Assembly (NCBI GenBank): GCA_027704905.1
Contig: CM051002.1
Span: 2,612,696 to 2,676,695, forward strand
DNA length: 64,000 nucleotides
Source: Muraenolepis orangiensis
Lineage: Eukaryota > Chordata > Actinopteri > Gadiformes > Muraenolepididae
Reading direction: 5' to 3'
Shown here: positions 12,895 to 26,034 of the stretch, one piece after another
Layout of the letters: each line of letters begins with the position of its first letter
Position numbering within the stretch: position 1 is the first letter of the stretch
Notes under the pieces: model-generated
The model's database searches: none
Seen by the model: the letters and a program-made list of their open reading frames with translations, nothing else
Told to the model about the DNA's origin: nothing
Translations under genes and position numbers: made by a program

Positions 12895-14042
12895 CAGTGA
12901 CGTGCGGTGAGGTTCGTGGCTGGGGAGGCACTGACTCTTTATTAGTCCGATTTACAAATTTATGAATTCAACAGAGTAGCGTAAATTCACCATTCAACTG
13001 GCTGCTTGCACATTGACTACTGGTTATGTTTCATATCCCATATCAGCTTTCTTTACACACACACACACACACACACAGTAGGTAAGGTACAGATTTGGCC
13101 AAAGAAGAACGTTCCATTTATAGCGGCTCAGAGAGCGCGCTCTGCACCCTCTGTGTTCTTAATGAGCATCACAATTCATACTCATTCAATACTAATTAAA
13201 GTGTATACAGTCCGCAACAAAAAGACAAATGTAGATGGATTTTTTATTATATATCTATATCGATATATATCTATCTATATCTATATCTATATATATAATA
13301 TAGATATATATATCTATATATAGATATATATATCTATATCTATATTATAGATATAGATATAGATATATATCTATATTATAGATATAGATATAGATATATA
13401 TATATAATCTTCCATTTTTCCAGTCAGGGCAAAACATTTTAATAAACGGACTGATGCGGTGCACTTGACTTTCTCTACTTGACTTTCTTAGCTAGCATAT
13501 TACCCACAATGCCATTGGTCTGTAACACGTGGAGAAGAGCAATAGCAGAACAAGGCTGTGTGCTCACACACGCCCCCTTCAGGGAGGCAGAGGTACTGGC
13601 TGCCTCCCTTCCTGCTTTTTTACTGCGGCGTTATGTCAGATCAGCAAGACTAATATGTTATACACATACGTGAAATACATGACCTACACTGTGGAACGTG
13701 AGGACATATAATAAAAGTGTGTACAGCCATTCCATTGGTGACAAACAGAAAGATCAATTGGATGCGCTCAACCCAGTTTGGGAGGGATTGCGCAATCCGA
13801 GAGGAGGCTCAGCTCGTCGCTGCCTCCCTTTGCGTCTTTCCCCCGGATTTGAACAGGAAAATACACAAATTCAGCGATATTGACTATAAAAATTATTGGA
13901 ATGATTGGAATCATACAAAGATTACATTTCTATCACAGATCAGTGGACAAATATTTATTCATTTGTTTTTAATCATTATTAGTTTTTTTACATTTCATGA
14001 TGGCAGGGGAGGCAGCCATCATGAAATGACCGCACGTCACTG
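12895..14042. mobile_element. non-autonomous hAT-type element, 1148 bp
   Basis: Termini CAGTGACGTGCGGT (12895-12908) and its reverse complement (14029-14042) form 14-bp perfect inverted repeats. The insertion is flanked by the 8-bp duplication ACCAGACC at 12887-12894 and 14043-14050, and removing the element and one copy restores the SINE. An 8-bp duplication with CAG...CTG ends is the hAT signature. No transposase frame is visible. The interior holds (CA)n, a (TA)-rich microsatellite at about 13236-13406, and a perfect 14-bp-stem hairpin at 13991-14028. Confidence 0.92.
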
Positions 14043-14105
14043 ACCAGACCCCTATATTGCTCCCAGGCGCTGTATATACAAAAGCTCCCAGCTGGACGTG
14101 CCTGT
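14043..14105 (+). repeat. tRNA-derived SINE, family 1, right part
   Basis: Continues the interrupted SINE with ACCAGACCCCTATATTGCTC and CCAGGCGCTGTATATACAAA, parallel to the copies at 4610 and 16894. The family tail is lost; other sequence begins near 14100. Confidence 0.8.
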
Positions 14106-15060
14106 AAAACCTCGGGATGCGACCAGGCTTCTTTAAATCCTTACTAGATACCCGAACCACCTCAACTGGCTCATGCAAAGGAGTAGCGGCTCTACTCTGA
14201 TTCTTTCAAGAGTGACCGAGCTTCTCACCCTATCCCTAAGGGACATGCCCTCCTGAGGAAACTCATTTCTGGCGCTTGTATTCGGGATCTCGTCCTTTCG
14301 GTCATCACCCATAGTTCATGACCAAAAGTGAGGGTAGGAACAAAGACTGACCAGTAGATCGAGAGCTTTGTCTTCTGACTCAGCTCTCTTGGTCACAATG
14401 GCCTGATAAAGGGCCCCCAATACTGCTCCCGCTGCACCTATTCTCAGCTCAATCTCCCACTCCATCATCCCCTCATTGAAGAACAAGACTCTGAGATACT
14501 TGAACTCCTTCACTTGGGGTAATGACTCACTTCCCAGTTTAAGTAGACAAGCCACCGGTTTCCCGCTGAGAACCACGGCCTCAGATTTGGAGGTGCTGAT
14601 TTTCCTCCCAGCCACTACACAAGCTGCAAACCAATCCAGTGAGTGCTAAAGGTCAAACAGGACCACATCATATGCAAACTGCAGCGATACAATCTTGAGC
14701 CCACCCTACTGAAACCCCTCCCCTCCATGACTACGCCTTGAAATCCTTGAAAAACAGGATGGGTGACAAAGCGCAGCCCTGGCGGAAGCCAACACCCACT
14801 GAGGCCCGACTTACTACCGAGAATCCGGACACAGCTCTTGCTTTGGAAGTACAGAAATAAGATGGCCCTCAACAGTGACCCCCGCACCCCATACTCCCAC
14901 AGCACCCCCCACAGTATTTCCCGGGGGACCCGGTCATATGTCTTCTCCAAATCCATAAAGCACACTCCCAAGCCCCCTCCAGGATCCTTGCAAGAGTGAA
15001 AAGCTGGTCCGTCATTCCAGGACCAGGACGGAATCGATCCTATATGAAATCATCCCGATA
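14100..15060 (-). pseudogene. LINE reverse transcriptase remnant (AYDRVPRE-type family)
   Basis: On the minus strand, 14971-14615 encodes CFMDLEKTYDRVPREILWGV and further reverse-transcriptase sequence, and 14615-14316 encodes STSKSEAVVLSG, LPQVKEFKYLRVLFFNEG and REL-like downstream blocks. These are characteristic of an abundant fish LINE family. The catalytic FADD block expected between the two parts is destroyed, and stops and frame changes occur. 14100-14315 continues with related non-open sequence. The clade (RTE-like or other) cannot be settled by eye. Confidence 0.8.
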
Positions 15061-15109
15061 TCATGCAACAAAAAACTCTTTGTTATTCTATAATGGCTTC
15101 TAACGCATT

Positions 15110-15565
15110 GTAATCACAACTACCTACCTCTACCTATAGTTTACATATTTATTGATAACATACCTGTAAATGTGTACATTTTTACTGTACCTGCCATATA
15201 TATTTGAATCCTCAACTGTTAGCTAGAACTGCAGAACCTGCTCACTACCTGCTGTGTATACATTTATATATATTTATCCTGTTTTTCAAAACTGCATACC
15301 CCTGCTCACTACCTGTTAGATACTTATACTTACTTACCTGTATATATATATACCTATTATTATGCTCATATCTCACACATACTGTTTTCATACCTAGTAT
15401 ACTGTCCTTTAGCAACTGTAAACTGTAAATTATAAATTATATATTACCATGCACTTTACTGCAACATTTGCATTCTGGTTAGATGCTAAATTATTTCCGC
15501 TGTACAGTAATGTGCTGTGCAATGACAATAACTTAGAATCTAATGTAATCGAATCGAATCTAATG
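15110..15565 (+). mobile_element. 3' end of a LINE (tail family with AATGACAATAA)
   Basis: Runs from ATCACAACTACCTACCTCTA through CCTGCTCACTACCTGTTAGA, ACCATGCACTTTACTGCAAC and CTGTGCAATGACAATAACTT to a degenerate GAATCTAAT repeat tail. The start resembles the 3' part of the LINE at 7840-7900. The same tail occurs at 37370-37515 and, reversed, at 31296-31425 and 55832-57175. Confidence 0.8.
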
Positions 15566-15756
15566 AGAGGATGATTTGAAAGGCTTCTATTGTAACATAC
15601 AGACCTCTTAGCTGGTCAATGGTGGAGTGACGTTGAAAGATTCCAATTAGACCCAGTTGGGCTCAGCTCATATGCACAGCAGCATAGTCTCCGGAACCAC
15701 CACACCACACCACACCTCGAGAAGGAAGGATGTCCCACTACTACTACCTGCCCATT

Positions 15757-15952
15757 GTGTGTGTGTGTGTGCGTGCGTGTGTGTATACATCCATGAGCGT
15801 GCGTGTGAATGTGCGTGTGTGTGTGTGTACGTCTATGTCTATGTGTGTATGCGTGTGTGCATGCGTGCATATGCATTTGTGAATGTGTGTGTATGTGTGT
15901 GTATGCATTTGTCTATGTGTGTGTGTGTGTGTGCGAGCATGCGTGTGTGTCA
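15757..15952. repeat. imperfect (GT)n microsatellite
   Basis: GT repeat with frequent GC, AT and CT substitutions, about 195 bp. It produces spurious frames on both strands. Confidence 0.95.
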
Positions 15953-16893
15953 CACAGCAGTTTATAGCATTAGGGGTTCTTGGAGTTGATTGGGTTCTCC
16001 CTACTGACTTTATAACCCTCCCAGGGGACCCACTGCTCACGTGTCCCTGAACAGGGGGTTGTTACTTGGCTATAGGCGTGGCCTTTACAAGCGCTATGTT
16101 CCATGGTACCATGAGCACCTTTTAGCCAAAGGCTGATGATCTACTTGGTAGTCATGACATCAGACCAGCTGAGGCACATGGAGCCCATCACTAGTGAGTA
16201 GCGATGGGCTGATGTCACTAACTGACACGATGTCTGGTGAGCCCAAGTGCATTGTGAGGGTTGAAAAACACTCCCTCTCTCTGGATTCATTCACTTGATT
16301 GATTCATCTCAGTGCAATCTCATGCCAGTGACACAAAAATCCATTGGCGACTCTTAATGGTGAGAGGCTGAAGAAGAAGTCCTGGCTGATTGTAAGGTCT
16401 CTGGAGGCAACTTATTTGTAATAATGGACCACAGAAGGCAGTGGGTGCGGTGGCTGCAGAAGCAGGGGAGAGCATAGGAGGTGTTTGGAGAGGCCATGGA
16501 CGTTCTTAAAGGGGAAGAAGCATGAGTTGAGGAACTCTTCACCTCGGGGGATGTGTTCTCCATACAGGAGACGGTAACAGAGGCACCGCATATGTCAATA
16601 ATATCCTTCTGGAAGGGCCAAGGAGGCAGGTCCGACAACAGATGCTGAAGCTTGGCTGAATTGTATAATAAAGTTGTTATACGATTGTGTCCATGAACCT
16701 CTGTCCAACTCCAAACCTGTGTGTAAGTAGTAAGGGGTTAAACCAGAGGTCAAACAGAAGGCTTTGAGTACAGGAGTGGAATCCAGTCGTCTCAGACACA
16801 ATCAGATATGGAACATTCGGATTCCTGATTGGCCTGAAGATAATGGAGATGATGAACTTCAAATAGAATCAAATAGAACGTTATTTGCACCAA
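15953..16893. other. non-coding DNA, possible old retroelement debris
   Basis: No intact frame. The stretch 16360-16640 has protein-like composition with scattered stops in all frames, which would suit a decayed retrotransposon, but I do not recognise a family. Confidence 0.35.
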
Positions 16894-17155
16894 GGGGCAA
16901 CAGGATAGCTCAGTCTGTTGGGACTTGGCTGGTGAACCGGAAGGTCGGCGGTTCAAGTCCCTGATACACCTGGGCACTGCAGAGGTGCCCTTGAGCAAGG
17001 CACCAGACCTTACACTGCTCCCTGGGCACTGTATACAATAGCTGCTCACTGCTCCTCATACTAGGATGGGTTAAATGCAGAGAGAAACAAAGCTCACCTC
17101 TGTACTGTGACCAATAAAGAGGATTCAATCCTCCATATTTAGACGTAGATTTAGA
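16894..17155 (+). repeat. tRNA-derived SINE, family 1, near full length
   Basis: The best copy in the window. Head GATAGCTCAGTCTGTTGGGA and B-box-like GGCGGTTCAAGTCCC are followed by GTGCCCTTGAGCAAGGCACC, CTGCTCCTCATACTAGGATG and the tail GTGACCAATAAAGAGGATTC. The minus copy at 45893-46146 carries the same tail. Confidence 0.9.
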
Positions 17156-17770
17156 TTGTGTACACGCCAAACACAAAGCAACCCCTACAACATCCCATGT
17201 GTGACACATCACAGACACATACACCGTACATACAGTACACCCCACAGCCCATGTCGGTTAAATAGTAGGGTGGAGAGGAGGGTTAGATAAATGTATTATC
17301 TTTCATATAACAGCTCTTATAGCAACCTTCTTGGCTTGCTGAGCTCCTTCCCATCCCTCCTCTTCCTTGCTCCTGTCTCCATGTTCTTCCTCAACATGTC
17401 TCCAGCAGGCTCTACCCCCCCCCCCCCCCCCCCCCAGCAGCAGTAGCCTGGCCAAAGCCTTGTTCTAAGTTCTAATGGCGTGACGGATAGCCAGGAACTG
17501 CGTTATTGGCGAGAGAGAGGACGGGCCTTCCGAGGGCACGACATCCATCTCAGTTACATGGGTTTAGCGATGAGAGGGAGGGGCTTCTGATTGAGGATAT
17601 CCGTCTCATTCGTTACACGTTTTGAGCAGCGTGATGCTACTGCCGGGGTTTGCAGAATAGATGATTCACTGTAAATTGACATTGAAATCAAAATCACTCC
17701 CACCAGGTTCCAATTGACATAAAAACAGCACTGAGCGGAGTTTCCTTTTTCAGCAAGCCGACAAGGACAG

Positions 17771-17880
<110 letters not shown>

Positions 17881-19991
17881 TCACATGTGACTAAACAGCA
17901 ATTAAATACCTTACCATAATCATGCTCACCCTTTGCAGCCACGTTTGTCCCGGGGTGAGCCTCACCTGCCTCCCCTCTCACAGACGCTGTTCCCTCACAT
18001 TCTGGTCATTGTCTATGTTGTTGTTTGTCTTGTCATCGCCACACCGACTCTCCGGCCGGTTAGGTCTGCCACGCCCTCTCTTTATGCTGCAGCCAATCCC
18101 TCTCGTTTGGTTCATTGAGTTCACCTGCTCTGTATCTATTTATACACAAACCCTTCACTCACTGCCAGATCGGTGCCATTTTCCATTTTCTTGCATTTCC
18201 TAGATTGCAGTTAGTTATTGTATTCTTCGAACAATGCCTGCCTGATGCCTGTCCCTCCTTCTACGACCCCCGCTTGTACCACACCTGATCCCACCTGCCA
18301 CAGACCTTGTCCCTCTGACTCTCCTGCCTCAGATCCAGTATTGTGACTTGTGTTTACTTATCAACGTTAAATTCTTAAACTCGTCTTCTTTCACCTGTGG
18401 TATTGGGTGGTGCTCTTGGGTCCAAACCGTTATCAGTCATGTTCTTCCCCCTCCAGGGACTGTTTACTGGCTCATAGGAAGTAAGAGAACAGCCATTGCA
18501 GACCAGGATACCGTTACATTTTATGACCCTCTCTCCCCTACGTTTTCCTTGATCCCTTGATCCCTCAAGCTTCAAGCTCCAGCAGTTGCACGCTAAAAGA
18601 GCAATATGGAATTGGGACCAATTGGCAGAGCTGAGCTGCCTCAGCGCCATGAAAGGCGATGTTGACAATCTGACCAATCACAAGCCTCATGCAAGAAGCA
18701 TGAGGGGAATCACCATCAACTGACTTTTGGGATGCAGCCCAGGTGTCACTTGTTGATTCATAATTATGTCCACCTGTGTTCCATTTATTGACGTTCCCTA
18801 GTCTCTGCCCCTGCTGTGTTCGCTCCTATTGATTGTGTTTTAAAGTTGTTTTATGTGATTTGGTTCACCCTGCTTCTAGTCTGACCTCCAGGTTGGCCTG
18901 GGATTACAGAGGCAGAATGGATGGGTTATGCTTCGGCACCAAAGGGTTGCTCCATCTCTCCTCATTCCATAAGGCCAACTTAGAGTAGTGCATATTGATT
19001 ATAACAACAGTGAAGTGATTACTAATTAAAATCACATTCAGCAATTGAAAGAGTGAGGATAAGCAGTGAACATATGTTTCATAACTCCCCCCATAATGCC
19101 TTAGAGGCTATGTGAACCACCTTAGGGGAACTTTTGTCCATCTTGTTATGGAGGTGAATCTTGGACTATATATGTGAAGTCATTGGTATGAGATACAGTG
19201 AGGTGATGTATCCCATCAAACCATGAAGCCAGCCTTCATCCATATACAGTCCATTGTCATGGCATGCTATCATGTTTGGTTCTCCTTGAAGAACTAGAGC
19301 AGAAACAATTCCACCATGTCGATGTGGAGTCGTATTTACTGCAGCCCTGGAACACACGCGATCTCAGCGATTATGCTCCTCTTCGGCCGGCTCTTTTAAA
19401 TCAGATCCATGATTTATGAGATCCATTATGCTCGTTTGTGATCTTCATCCATACTGAATGCCACCATGCATTACACTCTTCTCCCTCCGTGTGTCTTCTG
19501 ACTTCACACGCCTCGATTGGTTGTGTGTTATTGTCTTTTTATTGCCTTTGTACATCCATGGATCGTGGATCCTATAGGTCTGAGAATGGATTCTGCTGTG
19601 ATGTTTCAGTTTCATTTATCAAATTATGTTTCATAACAAATAATACTTGAATCCTATTTGTGACTTTCAATCCAGTTTGCTATGTGGAAATGCAGTTATT
19701 TGCAGAGGCTGAGCCTCAATAAAAAAAACACATTGGTATTAAATCAATGAAACAAACCGAATGATATGAAAAATGAATTATGATTCCTTGGGATCATCTG
19801 CGACTGTAAAGGCTCCAGCTTCACTGTCCTTTCCGTAGGGGTTCATCTTGAAATACTTGTGTCAAAACAAGTGTGTGGAATATGTGTTGGTCAAAGTGCA
19901 TGTATGCTGCCTATGTTATCGTGTGTGTTTCCATGTGTATATGAATGCACATCAATATATTAAGATTAAATGTTTGTACATTTCTAATCGT

Positions 19992-20034
19992 ATGTGTGTG
20001 TGCGTGTGTGGGTGTGTGTCAGTGTGTGTGTGCA

Positions 20035-20071
<37 letters not shown>

Positions 20072-20074
20072 GTA
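19992..20074. repeat. (GT)n microsatellite, imperfect
   Basis: About 83 bp of GT with single-base interruptions. Confidence 0.95.
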
Positions 20075-20590
20075 CAATGTGTGGGAGCAGCTTTCAGCTG
20101 AGGCCAGGCTGTTGTTTGAAGTGAGCGATGGGGTGCAGTAGCACAGCTGCCGTTTGCATGCTAATATTGAGGCAGCGCTGGAGAAGGTGGGAGATGAGGG
20201 GAAAAGGCCAGAGCCTGCCCACGCTAGCACTGTTACTTAGGAGACACACACACATACACACACACAGACGCAGCAAATACACACTCATAGATATTCTGCA
20301 CCAAATCACAGCTATGTCTTTTTTTCAAACGAAAAAAAACATTGGGCACATTGATTGAGGCTAGATCGTTGATGGATAAGATAGACCTGCCTCCGATTAC
20401 TGTGGGGACCTAGGTAGGATGGCTTTTGCTATACATGCATAACGTATGTATAGAGCCGAAGGGTCATTATATACTTTACATACATTATATATATATATGG
20501 TCATTATATAAGAGTGCATTCAAAGTTTTGCAATATTTCAGAAAACATTTAGTTTGAGATTGCTTTTAGGTTACAGTCAACAGTAAAATA

Positions 20591-20715
<125 letters not shown>

Positions 20716-21078
20716 CAATATCCACAGCACTGTGAATTAAAGCACAAAACACCCACACACACACATGCAATGATGCAATGCGTGAGTACAGTGAGACAGT
20801 GAGCACAGGGGGATGAAAGATAATATGAAATGTAAATTAATATAAATCATCTTTCATGGCTAACCGCTAACCTCTGGCACAAACAAAAGACCACTTGTGG
20901 TTCTCTGTAGATTTGAGATCAGAATTAGGTAAGCTTATTAAGCTAATTGCTGGCTCTAATGACCTTTCAGACCTCTGAACCTGAATATACACAGCCCCCT
21001 AATGACCATTATTCATCATACAAATGACTATGGTCACAGCATGTGGGTAAAGACCAGGCATGCTAACTTCATCAACTT

Positions 21079-21630
21079 GTGTCAGTTAAAGCCCTGCAAC
21101 ACAAGATAAACATGTGGATAAATTCATCTAGATTGTCTCTTGATTCAAAATCTGATCTTTTTATTGTTTCCTCGGCATCCTGCAGGGTAGGTTTGTCTAC
21201 AACGGGAAGGCACAGGCAGGAGAAGCGGCTACACGATGCCCCACTTCCGCCACTGAAGGGCTATCAGGTTGACAAACACAGACACACATTCTACACTCAG
21301 CCGAGTCGGCAGGATGCCAGCTTCAGGAACCAGTGCAAGGCCGTGAGCCGGGATGAAGGCGCTCCTTCATACCTACTGAGGATGGGAGCGGCTGAAGTGT
21401 GCACTCAGGGGCCTAAGGTGAAACTGCTCAAGTGCAAGCAGAACCTCACCCTTGCTATGATGAACGTCCAAGTACATGGTCACTGGAGGAACGAGGCTCA
21501 ATCAGCTACTGGAGGGCTCGGAATCATGCTGAACCAGGTGGCTCAGAGGACAACGTGTAACAGACAGTATCACCGCTGCTTCCTTCAAACACAATCCAAT
21601 CCTGACATACAACCGTTCCCCTCTGTTTAG
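21079..21630 (+). other. unrecognised 183-codon open frame
   Basis: The frame runs 552 nt and is not made of simple repeat, unlike the other long frames nearby. The product is basic, has no membrane segment, and includes RLHDAPLPPLKGYQV and LLRMGAAEVCTQGPKVKLLK. I recognise no family. A CCTGCAG at 21179-21185 could be a splice acceptor, so the coding part, if any, might start there. It could be an exon of a neighbouring gene, a lncRNA, a retroelement fragment or chance. Confidence 0.2.
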
Positions 21631-23790
21631 ATAGAGAAAACCTCTCTCTTTGAGGAGCGATTCAAAGCCCTCGTGTAGACAGGGCTAAATGGTCCTGTAC
21701 TCCTGAATTGGTTCCAGCTGTCTTACCGTCTTACATGCTGTAAGACAGTAAGTACTGGTTATAGTAGGAGAGAAGTTCTGGAGATCCTTGGTTTTTCTTG
21801 AAGCTGTTTTCCAAACGATTTGTATACTGGCTCGTAGGAAATATATCTGGGCATTCTGACAGCAAATTGATATTATTCATAATTTCTGATCCATCTGATT
21901 ATTCCTGCCAGCCAGGCCTCCCATCCTACTGTGTCACATACCGAGGCCCCGTCAGCCACCCTTGCATAAATGTTCGGTGATAACCTACTGTATTATACAA
22001 CTCAAAGATGTTTCAATTGCTACATCACAAGCAACAAATGTCAATCCAACAGCAATGAAATACAATCATCCTTTTTCTTTCAAAGTAACAGAAAATACCC
22101 ATAAAACCAGTACAAGGTGCTACTACCTTGAGAAGATTAACTGGGTGTTAACATTCGTTAATTCTTTACATATAACAGTTAATTATTTACATATAGACTG
22201 GTTTTGGTGGGAAAATCTGCAATTGTTGTAGTTGAATTCGCAAATGTCCTTTGCGATAAGAAAGTGAGAAAGAAAGTATGTCTTCTTCCCAAGGACAGAA
22301 GTCAAGTCCATTAACCAAGGTTTGTTGCACTTATTTGTATATTTCTCTGATGAATGATTATTTTTTAAAGGAACCTCATGTAATGCACTTGAGTGTTATG
22401 TTTTCTTCTACTCACAGGAACAATAGGCTGAAAGGTCCCAAGCGCTGGTGGAAGTGCCATCCACTCCACATCATAGAAATCTCCTGCAATGCACCAGACT
22501 TATTATTATTATTACTTATGGATGAAGGATTCTGAAGGATCTGGATTTTTTGTTTTGTGGTTGACCTTTCTTAAAACTGCACTGGTTTGAAATGTTTGCC
22601 TCCTGCCTTGTCCTTGCTACCGTTCGTCATGCAGATGTGTTGTAATGTAATGTGTGTTGTTGTTGCTTCTGTGATTGGGGACAACTGTGCATGGGTCATG
22701 TCTCTCCATGTGTGTGGTTTATGTCACCATTTTCTTTTACATTATGATTTATAAGAAATGCCAATAGTTATAATGAAAATAAACACAATTATGACATAGT
22801 ATCATTTAAGGTTAGGCACATAAGGAGTGGTAAACAACATTTTTATTTACTTAATTGAGTGTTTTCTTAATTGCAACTTGAAATAAGTAGGTAAAAAAAA
22901 ATAATTTGGAATAAATTATATTACTAGACAGGTCCAAATAAACGGTAATAAAGTTATTCTCCATTGTTCGAATATACTAAAGAACGTTCTTTGTTTTATC
23001 CACATTATCCACTAAGATTTGTGTTACTGTTAAGTTGATTTCCACAACTGTTCCACAGTCGCTCAAAATGTTGGTTGTGATATTGACTCTGTCATCAAGA
23101 CTGTCCCTAATCAAAGCTTCCACCTTCACTGAATACCTGCACAATGTATCACTGTTGCTTCATTTGTTTTGATGTTCTATCTCCAACTGTGCAGAACTGG
23201 TGTGGGTGGGGTTTAACTGGTGTGAGTGTGGTTGAACTGGTGTGGGTGGGGTTGAGCTGATGGGTGTGTGGTTGAACTGGTGTGTGTGGGGTTGAGCTGA
23301 TGGGGGCGTGGTTGTAGTTGCAGTGTAAAGGGAACCTTTATTTCACGAAGCAATTTTGCGGAGAAACATTACTACGCTGATGGTAATTATGGAAAGAGCC
23401 ACTGAATCCAATCCATCAAGCTTATGTAATGGAATGAACTCCTGGGGTCAACATCCACCCACACCTCGGCAATCTCACAACGCCTGCATTTAAACAACTA
23501 CTTGAGGCGGGAGTGCACATAAATCCTTGCATATACGCACTGACAGGCCGTCTGGATGTGGTATCCATGGCTACAGCTCCTCACACAATGTATGGTTTTT
23601 ATGGGCAGCTACTCCCACCTTAATATCATTGGTTTCAGCCTATGTTTTTTTGTAGTCTCACAAATATGAACAATGAATACATGACACACAGTGAGAGCGA
23701 TGAGATCGATTATTGAATAAACAGAGCAGAACGTGATCAGCATTTTCCATTGGTGAGGATTTTAAGAAAAGGGCAGTGTATGCACACATG

Positions 23791-23918
<128 letters not shown>

Positions 23919-24709
23919 GTAGCAGGTTTTCTCTCGTCGATGGTATTGGTTAGGCGATTGAATACAGGTAGCATGATCAGTAGCCTTCGCGCCCCCAAGG
24001 AAACAACTCAAAGCAGCCCCATTATGGTTATGAAAGTACATACATTATCTACAAGGACTTGACCATGAAATCGCTGCTTCATAAGATTCAAGATTCCAGA
24101 TGTACAATGCACAATGGAATGCTTACTCCCCATTCCCTCCCGCAGTATGAATTTTGTAAAACACAATTCCATACAAAAACTGAACATAATAAAAAGAACA
24201 ATAAAGAGACTGATGGTGATATGTTCATGTGTTGAATTGTGCAAAAAGCATTAAAAAAGCTTTTTAAAGTGCCAGTAGTGCAGCAGCATCATGAATACTA
24301 ATATATATATGTGTTCATATATGAATAAAATAATGTCAACACATAACACATGGGACAGCAGCAGCTGAAGTTCATTTGACATCCACCTGAGGAACGAGGA
24401 GCAAAAACTTGTTTGTTTACGTGAAAACCTTTTCAATGTGCCGACGCACTCTGGCTGCGGAACACTTCACCAACCCTTCCAAGATAATGGCCAGGCCATG
24501 CAGCCCTGGACACACTCACACAGTGTGTGAGGGTAGAGACATGCCAGCATATCCGTTACTAACGCAAAGCCTGTTCTGGTTTCACTTTAACTCAGACTAC
24601 AATCAATCTATGTTCCCTTATTCACTTGGGGAGAAGCAGCCCTCTCCGGGACAGAGTGAGTCTCGGTGATCAGTAGTAGACCAGTAGTTCTTAGTTTGAG
24701 GTGTAAAAG

Positions 24710-24815
24710 TCACTGGGAGGAGACCCAGAACAGGCCCCGGGGCCACTGGAGAGAATATATTTTCTGGCCTGGGAACACCTCGGGATCCCTTGGGAGGAAC
24801 TGGAGGACACCTTGG
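24710..24815 (+). mobile_element. LINE 3' coding fragment (same broad family as 14100-15060)
   Basis: The string GGAGACCCAGAACAGG, then GGAGAGAATAT, GGCCTGGGAACACCTCGGGA and GGAGGAACTGGAGGA follows the order of the C-terminal GRPRTRW...RLAWERLG...PEELEE coding region of a common fish LINE, with substitutions and no open frame. Identification rests on that recalled pattern. Confidence 0.55.
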
Positions 24816-25164
24816 ACTGTTCCACTGCAACCCTTATAGGGAAAACCAGTGAAGGAAGACAGATGGATTGTCTTTTATGTACTTGTCTTGGCAAAGGTCT
24901 GCACTATACTTGGAGTATTCTTGTTTACATATGATGAACAATGTCTTCATCATTTTCCTATTGATGCAGACTTGTATTTAGAACACAGAGGCTCGAGAGG
25001 TCAAAGGTGATTGTTTTTTGGGTTTCTGTGAATCACGGACCTGTAACAGCAGTCAGAGAACACTGCGTTTCAGTTTATATGATGACTGTTCTGAAAACAT
25101 ATATCAATTCCTAATTCCCCATACAAGCGGTAGGGTTCAACTGCTATGTGTGTGCGTGTGCGTA

Positions 25165-25195
<31 letters not shown>

Positions 25196-26034
25196 GTGTG
25201 TGTACATGCACACTATTTTGAATGCTAAACCTGTTTGCAGCTTCAGACATTGTGTGTGTAGAGTGAACGCTGAAACAACATGATCATTCACATGCATGGA
25301 AAATGTGACTCAACTCTATACTCAGCAAGTCTAAGACAGAAAGAGGAAATTGGAAAATAGAGGAAACATAACTAGGCCCAAACAAGTATAAACGTGCATT
25401 GCTGTTAAAAGGCCACCTCAGTGATGGGACTAATGTCAAAATGTCTTTGTGTTGACACACAACCACCAGCTTTTTAGAGTGAAAGGCCACAAGGAGATTC
25501 AGAGACCTACTTGTGATAGGGTAGATCGATGATCAATATTATATTATAATATGATATATCAATATATATATAAATTCACACAACTCTCCTCTAGTAAACC
25601 AGGGTCTACTGTGCTATACAGCTCTGTGGCTCCAGTAAAGGTTACTATCGTCGGTAGCAGGATAAGCTATCCCCTCTAGCCCAGAGCTCTGTTGGAGGTT
25701 CATAACAAGACGCCATAGTATTTCATTACCAATTCCTCTGGGAAGAACTGCAACTTGAAAGTACCATTAAGAATTCATTAGGGTAGGAGATGTTCCATAT
25801 GGTTCCAGACGTATAGGAAGCATTTTATTGTGCTAGACCTGCCCTTAGATATACACATTTGGAAAAGTGATTTGGCATGGCAGAGTGGCATGGGTATACT
25901 TATAACTGCATTAAGACAAATGGAATTAAATTGTGCTTGCTACAAACCCCTCTGCTCTATCATTAGAAATCACTCTTAAACTGCCAATTCATTAAGTTTG
26001 CCGAACTTCAAGCACGTATGTGGAATTTGTGTGG
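24816..26034. other. non-coding DNA
   Basis: Holds an imperfect (GT)n at 25146-25204 and TA-rich DNA near 25540-25575. I see nothing else. Confidence 0.5.

Noticed and set aside
16894..16970. tRNA gene (also the heads at 4610, 10046, 12711 and the reversed ones at 45300 and 46080)
   Set aside because: A- and B-box-like segments are present, but the cloverleaf does not close and each is followed by the same SINE body and tail.
17940..18910. LTR of a Gypsy-type element
   Set aside because: The C/T-rich text and a TATTTATA-like box are suggestive, but there is no second LTR, no TG...CA pair and no target duplication.
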